From NCBI GenBank assembly GCA_964036195.1, contig OZ038452.1, forward strand, positions 27,167,785 through 27,231,784: a stretch of 64,000 nt of DNA. The letters run 5' to 3'. Below the pieces are notes generated by a model. The model had not been told where the DNA came from, ran no database searches, and worked only from the letters and a program-made list of their open reading frames with translations. Positions 1-11,600 of this stretch are shown here, in pieces; the stretch's first letter is position 1, and the number at the start of each line of letters is the position of its first letter. This stretch comes from Sphaerolaimus hirsutus (lineage: Eukaryota > Nematoda > Chromadorea > Monhysterida > Sphaerolaimidae). Both the position numbers and the translations under genes were made by a program.

Positions 1-3000
1 TATGGCCCTACTAGCCCTAATCGAATTGTATTGTCTACCTGCCCTAATGCGAGTGTACGCGTTCTCTCAGCGGTTGCAATACGGCGGGGGGGTGGGAAAT
101 GGGTGTTGTTGTTGCTGTTGCCCCCCTTGTTTCTTCCGATGCTGCCCCTGTTTTGGGCAGTATGGCCGGTGGGCTGGCGGTGAGTGCTTTTGAGGGGGTT
201 TTGGATGGATTTTTTTTTGGGGGGGGGGGCAGGTCGATTGTACGCGAATGGATTCATGCGCTGGCGCCATTTGTATGCACCACGCCATGGCGGGATTGGC
301 GTTGTCACCAATTTCAATTTAATATACTGACATAAATATACCTACCGTATTACCTCTAATTATCCCCCCCTCGAATTAACCCCCCCTCAAAATGGGCTGG
401 GGAAATAATAACCCCCCCTTCGGAATGATGTACGTCATGTACGTAAATAATACGTCAGGTATGCAATGTACATGATGTATATTACTGCTAATTTGCATTG
501 CAGCTACACATAGACTAGATTATGTAGCTATCTACGTTTTTATGTCCAAATATACCCCATTTGCGCAAATGCCTACTTTTTACTACGATCCTTACGAAAA
601 TTTCTGACGAAAAAATATCAAAAAACCTCGAATTAACCCCCTCAAATTTTGCTGGCGAAATAATAAACCCCCATGGGGGTATTTCGAGGTAATACGGTAA
701 ATACCGTATTACCTCCGATTGTATGCCAAATAATCGCCTATCTAAACAAGGTTTATTGTCCCAGAAACTACGAAAATTCTTTCATAGTTTCCCAAAATGA
801 AAAACTTTTTTATTTTATATTATAAAAATTTATAATCCCAAAATATATTTTAAAAATGGGACGTTGGCGTAAATCCCAAATCACCCAGCTATATACATAT
901 ATATTTGGCTATCTGGCTGGAATCAATCGCGCACGCTTTCGGTAGGCAGTAAATTTAAAACAAAGTTTACTGTCCAACAAACAGCGTAAATCCTTTAGTT
1001 TCCCAAACTTTATGAATACTGTTTTTATTTCTGTTTTCTGTATAAAATGTTTACTAAAAACATTTGTTCTTTTTCACAAAATTTGTAAAAATGTTACTTA
1101 TTTCCCAAATGTTATAGGTGGTGGTAGGGCGGGCAATACAGCGCAATCGACGCAGCAGAAACAAACTGGATTGAATTCTGAAAGTGCAATGCACGTCGCG
1201 CCCAAAATGGAAAACCAGGTATATTTTTGGGCGAGAACTCGGCCGTAAAGTAAACCCGGCCGTAAAGTAAATCTGGCCGAAAGGCATAGTTGTACAAACG
1301 TATTTACGTTTACTCGATAAATAAACTGGTGGAAAATATAAATGGGATAATCACTTTATTGTATTTTACAAATCCCACAAGCAAGCTGTTAGGCTTTCAT
1401 CTTGTGTGAGGGTGCCCCCAAGTATTTACTATATATACCCTAGGGGACACCCCCCTCAGGCCACCCTTGATGCAGAAAATTTTTTTTTCATGTTTTTTTC
1501 TGGCAAATATAAATGGAACTTCCATACAAATTTTTGTTCCTGATGAAACAAAAATTATTGATAAATTTTTTTCTGGACATTTGAGACCAAAAAGTTTTTT
1601 TGACATTGGTAGATTGTAATCATGTGCAACTTTTCTACCCAGTCAGAACCCCCGGAAGCCCCACACAATGTAGGCGTTGTTGATCAAACATGAAATTTTT
1701 TTTGGAGAAAAACGTAGGTTTGAAAAAGTGAACAATCCACTATCCCAAGCTATTCATGGGGGCCAGAATTGGCTTGTTTGGTGTCAGGGGCAACATATGG
1801 CTGCTCCTGGGCTCCATTTTTGCATTCAAGTATTTTTCATAGCCAATGATAAAAATGGCCCTGCGTAGAGGGGGCACTCGCCTGACAGCGTGTCTGGCAC
1901 CTGCAGTGTCTTGACGCAAATGACAAAATACTTGTGCCCATCCAATGTGGACACTAATTATTTGATAAAAACCTATAGGGGCCAATGGCCAATGTGCCCT
2001 GTATCTAGTGTGACTGGGATAAACAAATGAAGAGGTCATGCCCAGAAAATTGAAAATCACAGTTTTTCAATCACAACTACAATTTTGATAATCACAAAGT
2101 TTAAAATCATTGTTGTCATGTTTTTGTGGTCCATGCCTGCTTGCTGGGGGCAAGTTTTGTGGGTGTGAGTGGACCAGGGGCCAAATTATACTCCCAACTT
2201 ACCAGCAGTCAAAATATGGCTGTGGGAAAGCTATATGTAATTTTTTTTTTTTTGAAAAGGACCCAACACAAGTGCATTCATTGCTTGTGTTGGCAGCACA
2301 CAAAAAAATTGGCTGTGCACTTTACTGCAGCTGTATTATGTGTGTTTTTTGAAAATTCCCATTTATATTTGCCGGGAAGAAAATTGGAAAAAAAACATTC
2401 ATCAATTTGTAGCAGCAGAACAGGGGGTGCCACTTGGCATATATGTAGGCAAAGGTTGTGGGCAGCCCCACATCAAATGGCAGCCATATTGGGCTGCACG
2501 TTTCCCTGTGAGATAGTTATGAAAAATGAGATACCTGATTTCCCATTTATATTTGCCACCAGTTTACGTATACTCGAGTGCTGCGTCAATGCTGCGTTTC
2601 CTCCCGAAAACATACCGGTACTCACTTTTTGAAAGTACGCGAGTACAGAAAACGTGATTGAGAACATTTTTTGAGTGCATAAAAAGCAAAAAATCACTCA
2701 CACGAATATAAACGGCTGAAAAAAAGCGTAAAATAACAGCGGAAATTATAGAATTCGCGATGGGTAGGGATAGCGACGACTCTCGCTTTCCTTTCACCTC
2801 GCTTTCATATTCTCGCTTTCACTTTCCCGCTTTCACCTATATTCATTTTTGCGTTTTCCTAGGTACAAAATCGAAAAATTTCTTCCTTTTACGCTTTCTC
2901 TGAGTATTTACAGATATTTACATTTACTCACCTTTTACACAGGGTAAAAGTAGAAAAATTTTACTTTACGTTTTCTGTACTCAGGTGTGACTAAAATAAA

Positions 3001-4524
3001 ATACTTAATGTTTACGTTTACTTTGAAAAAAGTTCAGTACTTTTTACAACTCTGCCGTAATGAAGCCCGGCCTAAAGTAGCACCCTCTACTTTACGGCCG
3101 GGTTTACTTTACGGCCGGACCATCCGCATATTTTTGACAGCAAAATTGTTCCACGTTTCATTTTTAATTATTTATTTATTTCGCACTTAGCTGTCGTTTT
3201 ATTATATTTTTAAAATGACCAACGTTTTTGTATTCTATTTGTTTACGTAACGTTTCATTTTTGTGTTTGTAAAATTCAATGCACAGGTCCAGGTGTGCTT
3301 CAAGTAAAAAGATAGTCTGCCATTCCAAATCCAGGTGCACGTGGCGCCGGTGATCAACATGCAAATGCCGTCAATGCCGCCACAGCAGTACCCCATGCAA
3401 CCCATGGGGTACCCCCCACCGCAGCAGGGGTACCCACAAGAACCCTCTCAAGGGTACCCTCCTACGCAGGGGTACCCCCCGCAGCAGGGGTATCCACCCC
3501 CACAGCAGGGTCACAGGGATTTTGGGGGGTACCAGTGGAACGGACCTCAGCAGGGGTGGGTCTTTTTGAGTGGCTTGATTTTTTATGTGGTTGGTGGAAA
3601 ATTGCATAGGAATGTTTATTGTCGATTAGTTTTTTTATTTCTTGATGTATGGCTGTGTGGAGTTGGATATAAATATTTATGGGATAAAACATACTTTCAG
3701 AATTTTCGATATCTATTGTTTATAATATATGCTAAAAGAAGCGCTTTATTCAAGCCAGTTTATCGCAGCATCCCTAAAAGTAATAAACGTCCTAATCCAA
3801 ACTCGATACATTTCTTTGCAGCATGCCGCCCAACAACAACGGGACAAATCAGAATTTGGCCCCGCCCACCGGCGGAGAACCTAACAATTTTGGAGGGCAA
3901 AACAGTCAAAGCACTGGCAATTTGCCCGTGCAGCATGAAGACCCAATGCAGTATCATCAGGTTTGCTTGTTCACTATTTGTGAAATTAACTATTGGCGTC
4001 ACTCAAACTGAAAAGTACTTTTACTCCGATGACCTGATTCTCTGCACCCGTAGTAACTTATGCATTCGCTGGCAGCGTGCCAATAATTAACTTCTGCATG
4101 CGACAACTGTAACAGAGAAATATGTTTTGAAGCCTTATGGTGGTATGTACTGTAGTCCACTTCGTAATTTGTGAAGTTACAAACAGATTTTGTTGAATTT
4201 GGAGACGTAATCTTTATTTGCGCTTTATTTTGAAAGACGCGGTTATTTGTCTTACGTTGGCAGCGTGCCAACGAAAGCTGACAGTGCAACACGAAAATAA
4301 TGGGATCATATATGCCATTATATCACTGACACTAATTGGCCCTAACTTAAAATATGATCAAACACAAAACAAACAAAATTTCGTTAATCTCCAACCGCAC
4401 CCGATTTCAGATGCCTCCATCTGCGACTGTTCCTTTTTTAGCCCAAACTTCTGATGCTAACGCGAAGCCGAGTGCAACGAGTATTTCACCTCCCCCAGCC
4501 TATGAACCTCCGCCCAAGTGTTGA
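1..4524 (+). CDS. LAPTM-like tetraspan protein with proline-rich PPxY tail, copy A (5' part outside window)
   Basis: This is the 3' half of a multi-exon gene; the start lies off the left edge. Exons: 1 to about 95 (last membrane segment, ALLALIELYC, then YAFSQRLQY), 1118-1218 (NTAQSTQQ, MENQ), 3335-3555 (repeats of GYPPQQ), 3822-3960, 4411-4524 (ends PPPAYEPPPKC, stop TGA). Phases agree from 1118 onward; the donor of the first exon is not settled because the sequence there is a G-rich run. By comparison with copy B the full protein has four membrane helices, then about 190 residues of Pro/Gln-rich cytosolic tail. Known of the family: LAPTM proteins sit in late endosomes and lysosomes and bind Nedd4-type WW domains through PPxY; the PPAY near the C-terminus fits. 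The first long intron carries a 1.9-kb Mutator-like element that copy B lacks. The family assignment is an inference from topology and the tail. Confidence 0.6.
345..697. mobile_element. TA-flanked MITE, CCGTATT family, in intron of copy A
   Basis: The ends read CCGTATTACCTC and GAGGTAATACGG and are flanked on both sides by TA (343-344 and 698-699). The interior has paired C-rich and G-rich runs and no coding capacity. The mirror position in the other arm (near 31975 and 17790) holds different sequence, so the two arms differ here. A TA duplication and a short, non-coding, palindromic body suggest a non-autonomous Tc1/mariner-type element. Confidence 0.7.
1322..2575. mobile_element. TIR element nested inside the Mutator-like element
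   Basis: The left end AAACTGGTGGAAAATATAAA and the right end (inverted) read the same apart from one base. It splits a repeat whose two halves (about 1290-1321 and 2576-3056) are contiguous in the copy at 52985-53470. A subterminal piece of the same repeat recurs inside (about 1492 and 2350). The interior is low in coding potential, with short open frames on both strands that match nothing I recognise. Confidence 0.55.
2565..3060 (+). repeat. Dispersed repeat, copy 1 (second copy at 52985-53480)
   Basis: Contains AAAGTACGCGAGTACAGAAAA and ends in ACGTTTACTTTG...AAAAAGTTCAG, matching 52985-53480 in the same orientation. T-rich, with many short motifs of the form TTTTACGTTTTC. Both copies lie next to GGCCGTAA-type Mutator-like elements, one in the LAPTM copy A intron and one in a Drosha intron. 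No open reading frame is credible. Confidence 0.6.
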
Positions 4525-4995
4525 TTTGTATGGTTTTGTGGGGGGTAGGTAAATGGAGGTTTATGTATGTAGGTTCACTTTTTTACTGTGTTTTGGGTGG
4601 GATTGATTTTGTGTGATAATTCAGATTTTTCAAATTCTGTTTTCTATAGTGTTTATGATTCACGTTTTTATTATTTTTTTGCTCACTTTTTTATTAATGC
4701 GGGTGCTTCAGTGTGCAAAACGGGTTTTGTGTTTTTTACTCTTGACCTAACTGCAGCTGATACTTTTTCGATTTTATTTTTCAAATAATATCGAATGTGG
4801 AAACGGCTTTGTGGTGATTACATGTCATATTTTACCAAAGAAAAATGCGATCATTTCTAATTAATTTTTGTAATTCACCAGAAAAGTGTGAAAATAAACA
4901 CAGTGCAGTGTGGCGCGTACATATAACCTCTTTTATACTCATTTTAACCTCCAACAATTTTCCTATCCAAAAAGCTAGCGCCAATTAAGGTAAAA

Positions 4996-7915
4996 ATGAC
5001 CGCTTCAAGTTCAACGATGGAAAATTTGGATGCGTGCCAAAATGGCGCCATCCCTGAAGGAAGGTTATACCCCTACAGAGACTGGGTGCTTGCCAGAGGG
5101 TATGAAACTATTGAAATTTCAAGTTGGTTTATTGGCGCTGGGTGTCAACTGGTTTCCATGTCAATTCACATTTTAGTTGACGGGTCCTGGGAAATCTTTC
5201 AATTGCAAATATGGCAATATCGAAATGTAATCAATATTGTGTGTAGGGCCGTTTTTTTATTACAGTTGGAATTGGGTAGATTTTGTAGCTGTGAGTGCCT
5301 GAATGAGGTAGCAAATTTTTCTATTTTTCAGGCGGGCTTCAGTGCGTGCGCCACGCATCCAGTTCTGCATTGCTTCGATTTTCTGATGGTCATGAAATCT
5401 TCCGCAATCTAGATAAACTGGCAACTTTTGTGCCGCATAAAAGATGTGAGTTGTGAGGAAATGTATTTTTTATTTTGTGGAAGGGGGGTCAATCCCGCAA
5501 TTGGGGAAGTTAAAAATTAAAAACTAAGCAACCTTTCAACTTGTCGCATCTGATTTCACACTTCTAATTTTAACATCGCTTTTAACCTTTTTCTTATTTT
5601 ACTTTTTACATCACAATTTGTTTACTTTTTACTTATCCACTGGCGGAATTGGCAGTTGTCGGTGTATGCAGGGCCGTATCCCGGGGGGGGCTGTAAAACG
5701 GAAAAGCCACCTTTGGTTCAAATTTTGAAGGTGCCATGTAAAAATGTAGCGCGCAAGCGCGCAATTCACCATTCGTCCGGTATTATTTCAGGAAATCGAT
5801 TCCTGTACTCAAATTTCCATAAAAATACAGGGGTGGGCATCTTCAGTTACCGCTGGGAAAATGCGATAGATTGAGCTACGGTTGAGCTATCAGAATGAAA
5901 TTTTAACACAATGGAGTAGACTCCATAGGACACCTATTCTGAAGTTTGCAACCCAAACGGCCACATTTTGGGTGAGTTGTGGAACCCCCGTTTTCTAGTG
6001 TAATTTTGTGACTTGGCGTCACCCATAGGATAAATCGAGGGTGGCATTTGAGGGGGGGGGGCATCGGTCGTTGGTGTCGTCCCATTCTGTCGTACATCGG
6101 CCGATTTTGATGCCCTTTGAGTATGTTGTGGTCGCGCCTACTACCAAATTCTTTTTTTACTCAAATAGTCCCCCAGTCCCGAGATAAGGGAGGTGAAGTC
6201 ACAAAATTACACTAAAAACTGTGTGTTCCACAACTCCTCCAAACTGTGGCCGTTTGGGTTGCAAACTACAGCATAGGTGTCCTATGGAGTCTACTCTATT
6301 GGCGCTACGCACACTGAAGCCGAAATATTCGGCATACGCACGTTTTCATCTGCCGAATCCGAATTGAAAAATTGCCGTTCGAACGTTTTAAGTTCGGCAT
6401 TTAAGGGGCTGCCATATTGAATTTTGAAAAAGTGCGCACGATATTCGGACAAATTCGGACGAATTTGAGCATTAATTTTTAGACGCTGAAGTATGTCGAA
6501 AGCAACATACTTCGGCATTTTCTATGATAAGGACGATAGCTGAATGTGTGTATTTACCGTATTGGCTTGCGTACCGTACCGTACTCACAATTTCGACTTC
6601 GCAGTTCAGCATTCAATATTTCATCTGATTTTGCCGAATGGTTTCCGCATGTAAAAGTGTACGCATCTTTTGAATGCTGAAATACATGCTGAATTGACAA
6701 ACAGCCTAATTTTCAAGAGTACGGACGATTTAAGTTCAGCAAGTTTTTTTCTATTCAGCATTTAATTCGGCATTTGTCAAAAACGTGCGTATGCCGAATA
6801 TTTCGGCTTCAGTGTGCGCAGCGCCAGTGTGTTAAAATTTCATTGTGATAGCTCAACTGTAGCTCAAGCTATCGCGTTTTTCCAGCGGTAACTGAAGATG
6901 CCCACCCCTGTACATTTTGGCGTGCCTGTCGCTAGTGTGTATGCATATTTACACACATACACAGCGATAGCTGGCGCCTACGAATGGCGCCAGCGCCATG
7001 GCGCCTTTTCGTCACAGGTTAGACAAAATTTTAGGGGGGGGGGCTGAGCCCCCCCCCCCCGTTCGCCGGGCTCCGTAAACAAACAGCCCCCCCCCCGCTC
7101 AAAAATCCTGGATACGTCCCTGGGTGTATGGTAATAACAAACTGAAAGGGCTTTTTATTGGTTTTGTGTGTTGTGGTGCCGATTCCGCAAGCGAACAAGT
7201 GACTAGTAAGTGGTCAAGTAAAGTTCTGCGTGTCAACTTTGAGTTACACGCTTTTCTTGTCATTGAATTAGTAGTTTATTCGATATAAGTCATCGGTACA
7301 TCTTATTCACTTAATATAATTGTCCCATGAGAAGGTGGCGTCGAAATTTTTGCGCATTTTACGTCACTTCATTGAACACTTTTTGTGTAAAAGTAATTTG
7401 TGGTTAGCAGACAATTGCTCATTTGCATTTCTCGAAATACAGTATCGTCTTTGAGCGTCAAGGGCATCAGTAAGCGGAAAAAAGGCGCCGTTATGATGTT
7501 TCCTGATTCCATTTTGGGCACGTTTGTCCTTGCGGACAGCGGAAAAGATCAAAGCGATGATCCAATTAAATATGTTCTCAAGCCAGGCTTGAAGGTGTGT
7601 TTTGGTCATGTGTCAATTTGTCACAAGTTTTCTCGCACTCCGATGAACGCAGTGCACCGTACTCAACATTAATGCGAACAGACGTGACCGAAAGATTTGA
7701 TCCTTGTATTTTGGGTTGACCTGACGCTAATTTTAACCGCGAAAATTTTATTCGTGTTAAGCGCTTAATGCGGTTAAAAATATGACAAAGCAACGATGTG
7801 TGTTTTTCTTTGAAAAAATCGTTGAGTAGCCTCAGCACTTGCCCAAACAATTTTTGGTAACTTCACGTCCCGTGTGAATTCGAATGTTATCAAAGGGACT
7901 CTGAGTCTGAAGTAA
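4996..7915 (+). CDS. Gene X, unrecognised 160-residue protein, left-arm copy
   Basis: Four exons join in phase: 4996-5122, 5332-5445, 7443-7604, 7836-7915 (483 bp, ATG to TAA). The start MTASSSTMENL follows AAAA; exon 2 reads LQCVRHASSSALLRFSDGHE; exon 3 has a basic stretch (KGISKRKKGAV) followed by MMFPDSILGTFVLADSG; the last exon ends NVIKGTLSLK. No signal peptide or membrane helix is evident, so it is probably soluble. Exon 1 could instead read on to 5275, but that stretch resembles a dispersed repeat, so I prefer the shorter exon. The same four exons, sites and phases are intact in the mirror copy at 13623-15446, which supports a real gene. I do not recognise the family; a very weak resemblance to Abitram-type proteins around the basic stretch is not enough to name it. 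The second intron carries a hAT-type element with another element nested in it. Confidence 0.55.
5828..6910. mobile_element. 1083-bp nested TIR element, left arm only
   Basis: It has inverted ends starting CAGGGGTGGGCATC and at least 60 bp long, inserted at a TA (5826-5827, 6911-6912). The empty site is preserved in the right arm near 14605. Two more palindromes are packed inside: about 5911-6297 (ends GGAGTAGACTCCATAGGAC) and about 6300-6822 (ends GCACACTGAAGCCGAAATA). It therefore looks like a stack of three inverted-repeat units. No open frame longer than noise. Confidence 0.75.
6300..6822. mobile_element. Innermost palindromic MITE of the 5828-6910 stack
   Basis: Starts GGCGCTACGCACACTGAAGC and ends with its inverse, GCGCAGCGCC following the same motif. 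The interior is rich in TTCGGCAT/ATGCCGAA motifs. There is no coding potential. It sits against the right end of another inverted repeat (about 5911-6297). Confidence 0.6.
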
Positions 7916-8075
7916 CTAAATACAATAATACTTGCCGATGTTTTGGCAAGTCGCCAATTCCTCAAAAAAAATTCTGGATTTGATGTAGGTGTCACTCCAC
8001 AATTCAAAATGTCTCTCAAACTATACAAGAGGGAGATTATTATCTCGTCAAAATTTTCAACCAGGTTTCCATCTA

Positions 8076-8463
8076 CCGTATTACCTCGAAATACCCCCAT
8101 GGGGTTTATTATTTCGCCAGCAAAATTTGAGGGGGGTAATTCGAGGGGGGGGGTCTATTATTTTGCCAGTAATTTTTGAAAATTCACCATACTCAGACGT
8201 ATAAAAATCAAACAATTACATAGATGTACATGTGTTTATAATCATATATGACTGTATATACACATAAACCCTTCCCTAACGTCACTCAATCATCGGTTTT
8301 AACGTATGTTCTGTATTGTACAGATCACAAACTGCAGTATTTGTCATGTACGTTCTCTTTACATTCAATTTTAGGGCGGGGGGGTGATTACTTCCTCGGC
8401 AAAATTTTAAGGGTGGTATTTCAAGGGGGTTAATACAAGGGGGGTTGATTCGAGGTAATACGG
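8076..8463. mobile_element. TA-flanked MITE, CCGTATT family, left arm only
   Basis: Ends CCGTATTACCTCGAAATACC and its inverse, with TA on each side (8074-8075, 8464-8465). The right arm has the uninterrupted site (near 13455, ATCTATTCATTTG in the left-arm sense). The interior carries a TTTGTCATGTACGTTC motif shared with the copies at 38608, 39736 and 43991. Confidence 0.8.
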
Positions 8464-8748
8464 TATTCATTTGATTTCCTGAAATATGCTCTATTAACAA
8501 ATAAACACGCGATTTTTGTTCAAATTGAAAATTCACACAAATTTACCATAAATAGCCGAAAGTTTACCGTATTTCCTCGAAATACCCGCCGGGGGTGATT
8601 GTTTCAGAGTGGGAATTTCGAGGGGGGGCTTATTTTTTCGCCAGATAGTTTTTGAACTCCCAGTACTAATTTGTTGTTTCTAACGTACGTAGATGTGGAA
8701 AAATGCAACAATAATCACTATGTATAAGAGTCTAGAGAGATTTATATA

Positions 8749-8828
8749 CCGTATTTCCTCGAAATACCCCCAGGGGGTTTATTTTTTTCAGAGTGAGAAT
8801 TTTGAGGGGGTATTTCGAGGAAATACGG
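8749..8828. mobile_element. 80-bp minimal copy of the CCGTATT MITE
   Basis: An almost perfect hairpin: CCGTATTTCCTCGAAATACC followed within about 40 bp by the inverse, flanked by TA. It has kept only the two ends of the family. It is missing from the right arm at the mirror position, where a different element (12666-13184) has landed nearby. Confidence 0.65.
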
Positions 8829-9329
8829 TAAGTATGTAGAAGATAAAAAACAGGTACTGACGTCACACAGTCATTGTTTTAACGTGTGTTCTGCATTTTC
8901 CGGATCACAAACCGTAGCTTTTGTCATTTACGTTCTGTGTACACTCAATATGGGGTAATTCGACGGGGGGGGGGGCTAATAAATTCATAGTGGTCATTTT
9001 GAGGGGGGGGGGTGTTTTGAGGAAATACAGTATATTCATTGTTATCGGCAGGGGAATTGTTTTTCCCCACTCGTCAAGTAAGAGGAATTATTCAAGTCAT
9101 GGGGGGGGGGGTTGTTCGCGTAAATGCGGTATTTATTTAAATTCAACATAAATTTAGGACCCCCAAAAAAATTTGTCACGTCTGCATGCGGAGCTGTTGC
9201 AAGCATTCCCAGTGCCCAAACTACGCAGTTTATATCTGTGCACAGTTCTCGTGAATTGATTTCATGGCATCATGTGCATAAAGCATAGAGCATGAGATTG
9301 TTTGATAGAAGTGAATCAACAGCCCTACA

Positions 9330-9770
9330 CACCAGTTGACAATGAAATCGGAGTGTCAACTGGGCAGACTCGTTTCCATTTGGATTTTAGTTGACTGCTC
9401 GCTTGATAGTTGACGTTCAAACGGGGCAGGCCTGATACGCACATCTGCCCGATACGCACATTTGCCCGTTTTTTTCACTTGACACTTTTTCAAGTGATTT
9501 TCAGATATGAGTGAAGTGAAAAACGTTCACTAATGTCATTGCGCAACTTTTTTCACTTTACCCATATCTGAAAATCACTTGAAAAAGTTTCAAGTGAAAA
9601 AAACGGGCAAATGTGCGTATCAGTGCACCCCCGTTCAAACGCTGTTAATGTTAATTCCTTTTCCACATGACCGTATGTGCAGTTGAAAATTTTCCTGGTA
9701 CTCGTCAACTAAAATTTGAGTTGACATGGAAACTACCTAGTTGACATCCAGTGACCAGTGTGCGTAGTTC
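9330..9770. repeat. GTTGACA-motif inverted repeat hosting the 9423-9632 element
   Basis: CACACCAGTTGACA at the left and its inverse, CTAGTTGACATCCAGTG...GTGTGCGTAG, at the right. The terminal CACAC-CAGTTGACA motif recurs across the window (46195, 54372, 59935, and inside the gene X intron), indicating a common MITE family. Both flanks pair by eye, with mismatches. Confidence 0.5.
9423..9632. mobile_element. 210-bp fold-back MITE, hAT-type duplication, copy 1
   Basis: The ends contain CTGATACGCACAT in inverted order, with an inner palindrome of CACTTGACACTTTTTCAAGTG and its inverse. It is flanked by the 8-bp duplication GTTCAAAC (9415-9422, 9633-9640). A second copy lies at 44542-44771. It sits inside a larger repeat of GTTGACATGGAAAC motifs at about 9330-9770. 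Confidence 0.75.
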
Positions 9771-10072
9771 CCTTGGTGATCGATTTTCTTTATATCTCTG
9801 TTGTGGCTGTGTATTGGAAATATTTGGTAATATGTGTCAATTTTTGTTTCGGATAGTGCTATCTTCTAATAGGATAGTGCTCCAGTGGCAATAAAAGCAG
9901 CTTAATTACATACTTTTGAAATAGGAACTTTTACTTTAAAAGCAACTTCCATAAGCACACATAGCAGACGTGAATTTCGCAGTTTGCCTTAGGTAGTTAA
10001 GACTCGCTTTGCGTAAGAACCAAACCTGTGAAGGCACAAAAAGTTTTTTTGCGTTTTTTATCGTATATTTCG

Positions 10073-11290
10073 AATCTACATATAGAAAAACTCAAAATTT
10101 ATTTCCATACATATATTCAAAAATGTCATCTTCCTACTAAAAAAATTGATCAAAGTCAAAAGTCACCATTTTTCGAGCTGTTTTTTGAAAATTCATAACT
10201 TTTGCTTGACTTCATCTATCAATATAATATTTTGAATTTTTATTAAGATAGTTGTGGAGATTAATTGGCCCATACAAACTTATTTCATCAAACGTTTTTT
10301 TCTCACCGAAAATCATGACTGAAATTTTGAAAATGGCACCAAATTTTCAGTTTGTAATTGAGAGCTTAGCTTTTTCTGCAAAAACTGTGCTCAATTGCAT
10401 AGTTTATTATAATAAAAAAATTTCTAAAAAGTAGGCATGCACTTTTTTGCTACAGCAGTTTAAATCAGCTCAACCCCTGTCTCACCATCACATACAATCC
10501 AACTCTGAAGGCTCAGATGAAGTTGCATGAAAAAAGTTTCCATCATAAACATAGGTTATTTTTGCATTGTCTTTCATTTGTATATCACCATTTTTCATTT
10601 AACATAATTTGGAAGGGTGCTTTCATACAAAAATTCACTTTTGATGTAAAAAATTTCACCCCCATTTTTATCATGGATTTGGAATCTACAGACATAGAAA
10701 CTCAAAATTTCCTTCCATACATATATCCAAAAACGTAGTCTTCCTACTAAAAAAATTGATCAAAGTCAAAAGTCACCATTTTTCGAGCTGTTTTTTGAAA
10801 ATTCATAACTTTTGCTTCTCTTCATCTATCAATATAATATTTTGAATTTTCATTAAGATAGTTGTGGAGATAATTTGGCCCATACAAACTTACTTCATAA
10901 AATGTTTTTTTCTCACCGAAAATGATGACTGAAATTTTGAAAATGGCACCAAATTTTCAGTTTGTAATTGAGAGCTTAGCTTTTTTTGCAAAAACTGTGC
11001 TCAATTGCATAGTTTATTATAATAAAATTTTTTCTAAAAACTAGGCCTGCACTTATTTGCTACAGTAATTTAAATCAGCCCAACCCCTGTCTCACCATCA
11101 CGTATGTACAATCTAACTCTGAAGGCTCAGATGAAGTTGTATGGAAAAAGTTTCCATCATAAACTGAGGTTGTTTTTGCATTGTCTTTCATTTGTATATT
11201 ACCATTTTTATGAAACAGAATTTGAAAGGGTGCTGTCATACAAAAAGTTACACTTTTTCTGCAAATATCACAAGCATGGATGTGCAATCA
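10073..11290. repeat. Two tandem units of about 610 bp in the loop of the inverted duplication
   Basis: Two copies of an AT-rich unit, for example ACTGAAATTTTGAAAATGGC at about 10318 and 10927, and CTCACCATCAC followed by the AACTCTGAAGGCTCAGATGA motif at about 10500 and 11115. The two units differ by scattered substitutions. The short open frames within them are not credible genes. This block lies in single-copy loop DNA, not in the arms. Confidence 0.75.
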
Positions 11291-11332
11291 AGGTTGAAAT
11301 GAGACTGAGTTAAACACTAAGACATTTACCTA

Positions 11333-11600
11333 CCGTATTTCTTCTAATAGAATGGCATACCTTTAATAGAATGACACATCCAATAGAACGGCAGGTTTTT
11401 TAGTTATTAGAACGGCAGTTTTTTAGAAGGTTAGTTTATTTATACAATCAACTTATCATCATGCAACTTACTGAAAATTCTAGAAAAAAAATTCTCTCCA
11501 AAAATTAATTTGAATAACTTCTCCCCTCAAATAACTCCCTAGTAAAAGATCTGACAAAATTTAAGTCTGCTGGGGACTTATTTGAGTATATATGGTAGGT
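11333..11600. mobile_element. Diverged CCGTATTT-type MITE
   Basis: Begins TACCGTATTTCTTCTAATAG and ends GGACTTATTTGAGTATATATGGTA, a loose inverse. It resembles the CCGTATT family in layout (TA at the ends, palindromic, non-coding) but the ends are diverged. It contains repeats of AATAGAACGGCA. Confidence 0.4.

Larger units (their letters stand above)
1230..3127. mobile_element. Mutator-like fold-back element (GGCCGTAA-repeat TIRs), 1.9 kb
   Basis: Both ends are built of GGCCGTAA(A/T)GTA repeats in opposite orientation (about 1243-1280 and 3055-3120). The element is flanked by a 9-bp duplication ATATTTTTG (1221-1229 and 3128-3136). The mirror intron in copy B (17260-17302) reads straight through without it and supplies an empty site. 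Inside are a second repeat (about 1290-3056, also found at 52985-53470) and, within that, a TIR element at about 1322-2575 with ends AAACTGGTGG. No transposase is visible. Long TIRs and a 9-bp duplication are typical of MULE/Mutator elements; the class is an inference. Confidence 0.7.
5669..7122. mobile_element. hAT-type MITE in intron of gene X, left arm (split by a nested element)
   Basis: The ends are CAGGGCCGTATCCCGG and, inverted, CAGGGACGTATCCAGG. The element is flanked by a perfect 8-bp duplication GGTGTATG (5661-5668 and 7123-7130). The mirror copy at 14399-14773 has the same insertion site and is only 375 bp because it lacks the nested element. 8-bp duplications and CAGGG-type ends fit non-autonomous hAT elements. 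It predates the duplication, or the split of the two haplotypes, because both arms carry it. Confidence 0.8.
1..8955 (+). repeat. Left arm of giant inverted duplication
   Basis: This arm reads as the reverse complement of the DNA from about 12528 up to 32300 once insertions are set aside. LAPTM copy A exons mirror copy B exons, and gene X exons 4996-5122, 5332-5445, 7443-7604, 7836-7915 mirror 15320-15446, 14997-15110, 13941-14102, 13623-13702 with identical lengths. The match runs off the left window edge. It ends near 8955 (TACACTCAATATGGGGTA), which pairs with 12526-12542 just after the N gap. Confidence 0.9.

Noticed and set aside
2110..2632. 168-codon frame inside the nested element in LAPTM copy A's intron
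   Set aside because: Starts inside a TIR element, has low-complexity stretches, no homologue recognised, and no counterpart in the other arm.
3055..3125. GGCCGTAA repeats considered as telomere-like or centromeric repeats
   Set aside because: They occur only as inverted ends of elements with 9-10 bp target duplications.
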